Below, piece by piece: positions 1 to 5,449 of a stretch of DNA of 7,382 nt (its first letter is position 1; every line of letters begins with the position of its first letter). The position numbers and the translations under genes were made by a program. Source of the DNA: an uncultured Ruminococcus sp. Lineage in GTDB: Bacteria > Bacillota > Clostridia > Oscillospirales > Ruminococcaceae. The stretch is from NCBI GenBank assembly GCA_937894495.1, contig CALCRR010000435.1, positions 1-7,382 on the forward strand, in the 5' to 3' direction. Under the pieces are notes generated by a model. That model was not told the origin of the DNA. It did not search any database and saw nothing but the letters and a program-made list of their open reading frames with translations.

Positions 1-928
1 AATCGAGGGCATTATGAAAAATATAAAACCTTCCATAATTGGTGTGGACATTTGTCGGGGTGAATAAATTCTTAAACTCATGGGCCTCATCGACGAATAA
101 CTTGTCCACTCCAAGCTGTTCAAAGGTGATAGTGCCGTCCTGATCGACCTTTTCAAGTCTGTCGAGCTGTTTCTGCAAACTCTTTCGGGTTCGCTCCATA
201 GCCTTGATCTGGAACTTAGAGCCTTCGCTCCGTTTCAGTTCGTCAATGCCTTCAAGTATATCATCTATCTGGCTCTGGATAACCATTTCCTGACGTTCCC
301 TCGACATTGGTATCATGCCAAGCTGTGAGTGTCCGATGATCACCGCATCATAATTGCCAGTGGCTATTTTGGCAAATAACTGCTGACGGTTTGCTTTCTG
401 AAAGTCTTTTTTAGTCGCTACCAAGATGTTAGCGCCCGGATAGAGCTTCATAAAGTCATCACCGATCTGCTCCGTCAGGTGATTCGGTACGGCAAACAGC
501 GATTTTGTGCAAAGACCGAGCCTTTTCGACTCCATAGCTGTCGCTATCATCTCAAAGGTCTTGCCCGCACCAACACTGTGAGCAAACAGCGTGTTACCGC
601 CAAACATAGCGTGTGCTATCGCATTGCGCTGATGATCGTGCAGATGAATGCTGCTGTTCATCATCGGGAAAGAAAGAGCCGATCCATCGAACTCACGGGG
701 ACGAATGGAGTTGAAAAGCTCATTGTACCTGTCTACGATAGCTTCACGGCGCTCGCTGTCCTTGAATATCCAGGACTTGAAAGCCTTTTTGATCTCCTTC
801 GCCTTTTTCTGAACGATACGGGTAGCATCTTCGTCAATGACACGCTTCTCCTTTGTATCACCAAAGCCGTCAGGCACTTCGATAGTCTTGTAGACTTTCG
901 GCTCTTTGAGGTTGAGCAGATTCACTAT
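1..928 (-). pseudogene. SNF2-like DEAD/DEAH helicase of a mobile element, internal fragment
   Basis: An open frame runs from codon 928-926 to the window edge; the codon just upstream (931-929) is TAA. It has no plausible start and encodes helicase sequence only. Visible motifs in order are a VYKTIEVPDG-like stretch, FNSIRPREFDGSA, HDHQRNAIAHAMFGGNTLFAH, the Walker A motif HSVGAGKT (about 557-580), KSLFAVPNHLTEQ, LVATKKDFQ, AVIIGHSQLGMIPMS and the Walker B box DEAH (80-91), followed by EFKNLF. From memory these are typical of the very large helicase/methylase-like proteins of Clostridia integrative conjugative elements, which exceed 1000 residues. The N-terminal part is missing, because AT-rich RiPP DNA lies immediately upstream. 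After TPT (about position 53) the translation stops resembling what I expect for the family, so a second break is possible. The family role is DNA remodelling on conjugative elements, poorly defined. This copy is probably non-functional. Confidence 0.8.
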
Positions 929-2396
929 TTATCAAATTATAATCAATGGGACCATAGTAATCGTCATCAGTACTTTTCTGTGATAAGAACAGTAACACCT
1001 TAGCACCTACTGTATTTTCAATATATAATACTGCTTTTTTTATTTCGCTAACGCTAATAGAGTCAACGATACTAAGAATTGTAATGTCTGGTACATTCGC
1101 TTCAACCAACATTTTGGAAGTATCACCAAAGCGATGTTCAAATCCAACAAATCGATCAAAACTTCCAGCACCTGAAAGAATCAATATATCCCTATCTAAC
1201 GCTTCCTCGTAAATGCAATTATTTAAATGGTAAATGTAATCGGGATATAGAATAGTATTAGGATATGTTATATATTTAAATCCAATTAGTTTGGCGATGG
1301 GATTAAATGATACGTTGCCTGTTTGATACCCTTTATCAATAAAATGTCTATATAGATATGTATGGATTTTAAATTTATCTTTATCCATACCATAGCTGAA
1401 AATATATATACTTGGTATTGTAATTGCTTTGTTTGCATTTAAGTCTTCCTGAAAATAGTTTATATTTTCAGAAAAATTGTTATAACAATAATATGGAGTT
1501 TGTCTATTCTTGAACTCATTGAATTCTGTTGGAAACTTGCAAATGAAATCATCTCCACACACAACATCAATACTTTTTATGGAGTCTGAAGGCGCAATAT
1601 GATCTGTCAGTATTTCTCTAAATACACCTTCGTCATTATCATAATAATATTCATATTTAGTGTTGATAATATCCTTGATATCATCGAGATTATGCTGATT
1701 TGATATTAGCCAAAATGCATTATGCTCAGATTCAGAATCTTTAATATCATTATCGTTATGAAAAAAAGACAATAAAGATTCACCTGTTATCAAAGGGCTA
1801 AATTCTACAAATCTTGCGATTTTCCCTGCGAAATATGCATTAGCAAAACTGCTGCCGTGATCATTGATAACATTACCATATAGATTTGATTTAATCTTAA
1901 ACACGTTATTAACAAGTGTTATCTCCCTGCCGTTTTCGCTATCCATAATTTCATCCACTGAAATTACACCTTTTATTATTTGAGGATATGATTGTTTAAC
2001 TACAGGATCGACAGAGGCACAAATAATTATCCCTTTATCTAACGCATTATTGATAACACTGATGAATTCATTTGTTGCATAAGCAAACGAGAAAGAAATT
2101 ACAATTATTTTTGGCATTACACTCATAGCAGTTTTTATGCCTTCAATTGCGGCTTTTTCTGTAATTATTCCTGTATCATTATCTCCCACATTTATTGTTA
2201 CACACTCGGAATCTGGAGCAATATTCTTTATAATTGAAACACACTTTTTTATATGGTCAAAACTCATGTTGACGTCGTCTTTTGATAGATGTTGTCCATT
2301 TTTATCAAGACAATGCACTTCTTCGACACAGCCTGTATCTAAGATTGCTAAACGTACATTTCTTCCTGTATAATCCTTAAAATCTAAATTAATCAT
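870..2396 (-). CDS. Subtilisin-like (S8) domain fused to a peptide-maturation-system domain; RiPP maturation protein
   Basis: This is a 508-residue protein. Residues 1-210 read as a divergent subtilase: LAILDTG supplies Asp20, DHIKKCVSIIKNIAP aligns with the HGTxxAGIIxxIAP block and supplies His48, and GSSFANAYFAG supplies Ser183 in the GTSxAxPxxAG position. The oxyanion-hole Asn block (AAGN) is replaced by ASVD (127-130), so activity is uncertain. Residues 325-490 begin PSIYIFSYGMDKDKFKI and continue through KGYQTGNVSF, IGFKY, DILILSGAGSF and HRFGDTSKM. From memory these resemble TIGR04066-type 'peptide maturation system' proteins found beside radical SAM maturases of clostridial Cys-rich peptides. 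The region looks like a P-loop-type fold without a proper Walker A. The start is ATG, with GGAGAG 8 nt upstream, and it overlaps the radical SAM stop by 4 nt (ATGA), so translation is probably coupled. No signal peptide is seen, so it is probably cytoplasmic. About the last 19 residues come from helicase DNA in a different frame, so the native C-terminus may be lost. Leader cleavage is the inferred role. Confidence 0.8.
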   Translation of the reverse strand: MINLDFKDYTGRNVRLAILDTGCVEEVHCLDKNGQHLSKDDVNMSFDHIKKCVSIIKNIAPDSECVTINVGDNDTGIITEKAAIEGIKTAMSVMPKIIVISFSFAYATNEFISVINNALDKGIIICASVDPVVKQSYPQIIKGVISVDEIMDSENGREITLVNNVFKIKSNLYGNVINDHGSSFANAYFAGKIARFVEFSPLITGESLLSFFHNDNDIKDSESEHNAFWLISNQHNLDDIKDIINTKYEYYYDNDEGVFREILTDHIAPSDSIKSIDVVCGDDFICKFPTEFNEFKNRQTPYYCYNNFSENINYFQEDLNANKAITIPSIYIFSYGMDKDKFKIHTYLYRHFIDKGYQTGNVSFNPIAKLIGFKYITYPNTILYPDYIYHLNNCIYEEALDRDILILSGAGSFDRFVGFEHRFGDTSKMLVEANVPDITILSIVDSISVSEIKKAVLYIENTVGAKVLLFLSQKSTDDDYYGPIDYNLINSESAQPQRAESLQDYRSA

Positions 2397-3613
2397 TTCA
2401 TACTCTCCACTATAATTTTCATTATATTTATTGTATCAGTTTTAATTCGATTGCATATTTCAGGATAGTTATCTATAACAGCAAAACACATATTGCAAAA
2501 GCGAGCTGCCCAGCATGTCTTACAATTTTTTTCGTGAAAGGTACCAACCTCATCACGAATTGATTTGATTTTATTTATATCTATCCCACTATACACATTT
2601 CCTATTATTCTATTTTGATGCATATCATCTTTTTCACATATATAGTAGTCTCCATTAACGGATACAAATGTTCGCTTAATTGATGGAATACAATATCTAC
2701 CAGGTCTGATAAATGAGTTTGCTCCCATTGATCTTAATATTTGATTTGCTTTTCTTATTTCATTGTTTATTCCTTGATTCATTCTATCCCTATTCTGGAT
2801 ATATATTGTTTGTTTTTTATTATCTGGTTTATAATGCTGCTCGTCTAATTTATTTTGCATATGCTGAGTTATATCTATTCCAGAAAGCCTAAAATTATAT
2901 GGTAATGCTTCAAAATAGTTTGATATATTGTCTATATCAATAGGCGGAGCTAAAACGCATATAAAACTAAGCGAATCTTTCCAATAGTTATTATCTAAAG
3001 CTATTAAATGTTTCAGATTATTTATTATAATATCATACGTTCCCGCACCATTGATTAGCTTTCGATATCTATCATGCGTTCTTTGTGTACCATCCATGCT
3101 AATATTTACATAGAATCTGTTCTCATACAGAAATTTAGCAATTTCATCTGTTAATAATACACCGTTTGTCGTGATAAGATATTCTATTTTTGACGTGATG
3201 TTTTTTGAATTAATATAGTTCACACATTCACGCATTAAATCAAAATTCATTAATGGCTCTCCACCATAAAATGAAATACATCTTTTATCAGAATGTATTG
3301 AGTTTTCTAAAAATTCATCTATGGCTTTTTTCGCAACATCAAAGCTCATATTAGAAAGGCAAAAATCATTTGTATATTTTTGATCATAATACACACAATA
3401 CTCACATCTAAAGTTACATTTTTCGGTTATTGAAAGAATAAGTTGCTGTCGTGTGCGTTTTATATTGTTATCAATTATTTCATCGGTATAAATAGGTGTA
3501 AACCGACATAAATTGTCTGGAACATCAGACGATAGTCGATTTGTTGACTTCACAAATTTATTTATAAGGCAATCATAATACATGCCATTGGTGATATATG
3601 TATATCGTTCCAT
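2393..3613 (-). CDS. Radical SAM/SPASM peptide maturase
   Basis: This 406-residue enzyme is predicted to install thioether or other radical-made crosslinks in the precursor encoded just upstream. The 4Fe-4S/SAM site is CNFRCEYC (Cys66, Cys70, Cys73), preceded by ILSITEK. The GGEP motif is at 117-120, and the ISMDG strand follows. The C-terminal SPASM region carries seven cysteines at about 308, 326, 364, 367, 373, 376 and 387, including CKTCWAARFCNMC, which would bind auxiliary Fe-S clusters. The first ~60 residues (YITNGMYYDCLINKF) look like the substrate-side domain common in peptide maturases. I chose ATG 3613 because GAGG lies 6 nt upstream; the longer GTG at 3658 lies in the loop of a hairpin and has no ribosome binding site. 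The layout resembles the CcpM/TIGR04068 maturases of Cys-rich clostridial peptides, as recalled; the subfamily is not proven. The gene overlaps the downstream protease-like gene by 4 nt. Confidence 0.93.
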   Translation of the reverse strand: MERYTYITNGMYYDCLINKFVKSTNRLSSDVPDNLCRFTPIYTDEIIDNNIKRTRQQLILSITEKCNFRCEYCVYYDQKYTNDFCLSNMSFDVAKKAIDEFLENSIHSDKRCISFYGGEPLMNFDLMRECVNYINSKNITSKIEYLITTNGVLLTDEIAKFLYENRFYVNISMDGTQRTHDRYRKLINGAGTYDIIINNLKHLIALDNNYWKDSLSFICVLAPPIDIDNISNYFEALPYNFRLSGIDITQHMQNKLDEQHYKPDNKKQTIYIQNRDRMNQGINNEIRKANQILRSMGANSFIRPGRYCIPSIKRTFVSVNGDYYICEKDDMHQNRIIGNVYSGIDINKIKSIRDEVGTFHEKNCKTCWAARFCNMCFAVIDNYPEICNRIKTDTINIMKIIVESMK

Positions 3614-3640
3614 AGAACACCTCAAATTTATATTATTAAA

Positions 3641-3677
3641 CTCAGGGATCTTAAACACTACATTTAAGATCCTTGAG
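3641..3677 (-). terminator. Hairpin between precursor and maturase genes; probable attenuator or partial terminator
   Basis: Two 15-nt arms (3641-3655 and 3663-3677) are inverted repeats with a single mismatch, separated by a 7-nt loop. On the minus-strand transcript the stem is followed by UUUAAUAAUAU, a weak U-rich tract. It sits 22 nt after the precursor stop codon and about 28 nt before the maturase ATG. This placement is common in RiPP operons, where it leaves abundant precursor mRNA and a smaller amount of enzyme mRNA; it could also stabilise the 3' end of the precursor message. On the plus strand no U tract follows the stem. Confidence 0.7.
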
Positions 3678-3699
3678 TCATGATAGCTAAGAGTTGATA

Positions 3700-3960
3700 T
3701 TACTTAGCCAGTTGGATGGCGTTCTCGCCATAGCCCATAGCTGCTTTCATTACATTTTTTGTTGATCCGCATCTGCAAGAACAAGAGCATCCTCCACTGG
3801 TGATAACACCTGTGATCAGAATAAGACCTAATGCAACAAGAACCCAATAAGATACGGTGATACCACCACCAATTGCAATCGCAGCATTCTGCTCTGCAAT
3901 GTTTTCTGATGCATCATAAACAGCTTTTTTATTAATCTTCTTAAGACTTTTCTTCTCCAA
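3700..3960 (-). CDS. Cys-rich RiPP precursor peptide with a hydrophobic segment
   Basis: This 86-residue peptide is read from a TTG start with a perfect AAAGGAGG 8 nt upstream. The first 30 residues are a charged, Lys-rich leader (EKKSLKKINKK, then ASENIAEQNAA). Next come a GGG (31-33) and a ~22-residue hydrophobic stretch (ITVSYWVLVALGLILITGVI) that could span a membrane. A GG (56-57) then leads directly into CSCSCRC, with cysteines at 58, 60, 62 and 64. A 22-residue tail follows (GSTKNVMKAAMGYGENAIQLAK). It is the first gene of the operon, directly before a radical SAM/SPASM enzyme, and a hairpin separates the two. The alternate cysteines are obvious substrates for thioether formation (sacti- or ranthipeptide type; inferred). 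Either GG site could be the leader cut. I do not recognise the exact precursor family; it may be related to the CLI_3235-type Cys-rich peptides, but the hydrophobic segment is unlike a simple leader-core layout. Confidence 0.85.
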   Translation of the reverse strand: MEKKSLKKINKKAVYDASENIAEQNAAIAIGGGITVSYWVLVALGLILITGVITSGGCSCSCRCGSTKNVMKAAMGYGENAIQLAK

Positions 3961-3968
3961 CTTTCTCA

Positions 3969-3976
3969 CCTCCTTT
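3969..3976 (-). promoter_or_regulatory. Strong Shine-Dalgarno of the precursor gene
   Basis: AAAGGAGG is followed by 8 nt (TGAGAAAG) and then TTG at 3960-3958. This decides the start: a GTG at 3969-3967 is in frame but begins inside the Shine-Dalgarno itself. The strong site fits a highly expressed precursor. Confidence 0.8.
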
Positions 3977-4001
3977 CACTGAAACTTAGTATGTTGATGT
4001 A

Positions 4002-4031
4002 TTGACATTTCATCATATGTTGTGTTATAAT
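4002..4031 (+). promoter_or_regulatory. Sigma-70 type promoter of the ATPase gene
   Basis: A consensus TTGACA (4002-4007) and a consensus TATAAT (4026-4031) are separated by 18 bp. Transcription would start near 4038, giving a ~20-nt leader that contains GGAG (4046-4049) 8 nt before the ATG at 4058. With both hexamers perfect, this should be a strong constitutive promoter unless repressed. Confidence 0.8.
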
Positions 4032-4039
4032 TATGAAAA
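4012..4039 (-). promoter_or_regulatory. Candidate promoter of the RiPP operon
   Basis: On the minus strand, TTTTCA (4039-4034, four of six consensus bases) and TATGAT (4017-4012, five of six) are 16 bp apart. They would start a transcript near 4005 with a ~45-nt leader ahead of the precursor TTG. The site overlaps the divergent ATPase promoter. The -35 match is weak, and an upstream start inside the ATPase gene is not excluded. Confidence 0.4.
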
Positions 4040-4057
4040 ACTAATGGAGTGTATATT

Positions 4058-4777
4058 ATGAATAATTTATATATTAGTGGATTCAAATTTAAGAATAATT
4101 TACCGAATGATTCATATATTAATCGTTTGCCTGTTATAGAATTTCTTAAAACAAACAACGAGATGCTATTTGATAAAAATGTTGTTTTTCTTGTTGGCGA
4201 AAATGGCAGTGGAAAATCAACATTAATCGAATCAATTGCTATAGCTTATGGCTTTAACGCTGAGGGAGGATCGAAAAACTTTAATTTTACAACTCATGAA
4301 GTTCATTATGATTTACCCCAATGTATTACGCTGTATAAAAGTTCCTTCCCTAATGATGGCTTTTTCTTTAGAGCTGAGAGTTTTTACAACTTAGCGACAA
4401 ATATAGACGAATTAGGAGTTACTGGTTATGGAGACTTATCACTTCACGATCAATCACATGGTGAAAGCTTTATGTCATTATTTTTCAATAGATTCAGGGG
4501 GAACGGGCTGTATATACTCGATGAACCCGAAGCTGCCTTGTCGCCTTTACGCCAGATGACTCTCTTAGCCCATATAATAAATCTTTCAGGAAATAATTCT
4601 CAGTTTATTATATCAACACATTCACCTATACTATTAGCGTGTCCAAATTCGCAAATTTTTCAATTATCCGGCGAAAGCATTTTAGAAGTGTCCTATAGCG
4701 ATACCGAAACAGTTCAAATATATAAGCAATTCCTAAATAATCCAGAAAGGATGATTAAGCATTTAACAGATTGTTAA
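4058..4777 (+). CDS. Stand-alone AAA/ABC-type ATPase of the COG3910 type
   Basis: This 239-residue protein has every motif of an ABC-class nucleotide-binding domain. They are Walker A GENGSGKST (47-55), NPEGGS-like NAEGGSKNF, DGFFFRAESF, the signature SHGES (133-137), Walker B with D-loop YILDEPEAALS (to 162), and the switch His in ISTHSPIL (His188). The order and wording match the predicted-ATPase family COG3910, as recalled, whose members are full length at about this size. The protein therefore looks complete. It has no membrane segments and is not a typical transporter subunit, and its cellular role is unknown. ATG 4058 is preferred over an in-frame GTG at 4049, because GGAG (4046-4049) overlaps that GTG. 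It is transcribed divergently from the RiPP operon, 97 bp from the precursor start, with similar AT-rich composition. A link to peptide immunity or to element defence is possible but not shown. Confidence 0.88.
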   Translation: MNNLYISGFKFKNNLPNDSYINRLPVIEFLKTNNEMLFDKNVVFLVGENGSGKSTLIESIAIAYGFNAEGGSKNFNFTTHEVHYDLPQCITLYKSSFPNDGFFFRAESFYNLATNIDELGVTGYGDLSLHDQSHGESFMSLFFNRFRGNGLYILDEPEAALSPLRQMTLLAHIINLSGNNSQFIISTHSPILLACPNSQIFQLSGESILEVSYSDTETVQIYKQFLNNPERMIKHLTDC

Positions 4778-4853
4778 TATTCATATAATACTTATAACAC
4801 GTTTGTAATTTTATTTCAAGAATTGCCGCATATAATTATTTCTTTTTACCATC

Positions 4854-4875
4854 ACTTTGTACACTTATACAAAGT
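4854..4875. repeat. Perfect 8-bp inverted repeat with a 6-nt spacer
   Basis: ACTTTGTA and TACAAAGT flank CACTTA, 77 bp after the ATPase stop. It could be a weak terminator for the ATPase transcript, but the stem is AT-rich and only AATCATTTCTTTG follows, not a clean U run. An operator-like protein site is the alternative. Confidence 0.4.
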
Positions 4876-4936
4876 AATCATTTCTTTGTTGAATATTATC
4901 TATATGTGTTAATGTAGATTGTATTTGCTATTGTAA

Positions 4937-5173
4937 TTAATTTGTTTTCCATTTCGAACGAAATGTTAACATTTTTTCGTCCCACCGCAAAGCAAAAGGC
5001 TCTGTAAAGCTCTTACGTTGATTACTCTTCTTCGTCGTTGCACTTATCAAGTCCATGAAGTAACTGAATATATATACACTCTGCTCGGTCACACTCCTAT
5101 CCCTCACTGACATCATTATTCCAAGGAAAATACTTCCATATCTTCGTAGTCTGTCCAGACCACAGTCTGCCAT
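4937..5173 (-). CDS. Doubtful short ORF, possible remnant
   Basis: This 78-codon frame from ATG 5173 has no Shine-Dalgarno. The reading frame continues upstream of the ATG through KRWQFREHAKSLRYA to a stop near 5220, and this extended reading looks coding-like (basic, helical; it includes FREHAKSLRYAMADCGLDRL). I do not recognise a family, and the C-terminal part (RKSFTEPFALRWDEK) gives no known motif. Two other frames are also open over part of the segment. It may be a decayed gene fragment carried by the element, or chance. No neighbour suggests a function. Confidence 0.2.
   Translation of the reverse strand: MADCGLDRLRRYGSIFLGIMMSVRDRSVTEQSVYIFSYFMDLISATTKKSNQRKSFTEPFALRWDEKMLTFRSKWKTN
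4950..4974. repeat. Two overlapping palindromes
   Basis: CATTTCGAACGAAATG (4950-4965) is a perfect 16-bp palindrome. It overlaps AAATGTTAACATTT (4961-4974), a perfect 14-bp palindrome. They could be binding sites for a dimeric regulator or recombination-related structure, or AT-rich coincidence. They lie within the end of the doubtful ORF. Confidence 0.35.
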
Positions 5174-5342
5174 AGCATACCGTAGTGATTTTGCGTGTTC
5201 TCGGAATTGCCAACGCTTGTGTTTTCAACATAGCTGTGTACTACAAATAATTATTGTAGACATAGTATATACCATAATAGTTCTTGTGTAAGATGCGGCG
5301 TTTTGCTTTAAACTTCCTCGGTACAATTATGCCGTATATCAT

Positions 5343-5374
5343 CAAACGCTCTCTAAACGCTTAGGGATCGTTTG
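5343..5374. repeat. Imperfect inverted repeat downstream of the relaxase gene
   Basis: The outer arms CAAACG and CGTTTG enclose inner arms TCTCTAA and TTAGGGA (one mismatch) around ACGC, giving a ~14-bp stem about 75 bp beyond the relaxase stop. AAACGC is also directly repeated (5344-5349 and 5355-5360). On the minus strand no U tract follows, so a rho-independent terminator for the relaxase is not well supported; an origin-like or protein-binding element is possible. Confidence 0.4.
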
Positions 5375-5449
5375 ACTGTTTTGGCTGATGCTTTCCCCAT
5401 AATCATCATGAACGGCTCTGGGAGGCATTTCCGTTCGTCTGAGGGCATA

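Larger units (their letters stand above)
4778..5449. other. Gene-poor AT-rich spacer between the cargo and the mobilization genes
   Basis: No convincing gene is seen over this ~670-bp spacer. It holds the inverted repeats listed separately, one doubtful short minus-strand ORF, and an imperfect palindrome with CTACAA/TTGTAG arms at 5241-5259. The left part is AT-rich like the cargo, and composition becomes more balanced beyond about 5280, towards the relaxase gene. The right-hand border of the acquired cassette probably lies here. No integrase, terminal repeat or target-site duplication could be identified by eye. Confidence 0.5.

Noticed and set aside
479..1003. Plus-strand open frame
   Set aside because: It lies opposite the helicase fragment and the end of the protease-like gene, has no ribosome binding site, and its translation shows no family features.
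2137..2373. Plus-strand 78-codon frame
   Set aside because: It is antisense to the conserved subtilase-like blocks of the 870-2396 gene, which has the supported start and motifs.
2393..3658. Longer maturase from GTG 3658
   Set aside because: The GTG is in the loop of a hairpin with no Shine-Dalgarno, while ATG 3613 has GAGG 6 nt upstream.
3976..4158. Minus-strand 60-codon frame between precursor and ATPase
   Set aside because: It covers the promoter region and the start of the well-supported ATPase gene on the other strand; the product has no recognisable motif.
4854..4875. Rho-independent terminator of the ATPase gene
   Set aside because: The stem is AT-rich and no uninterrupted U run follows, so it is listed only as an inverted repeat.
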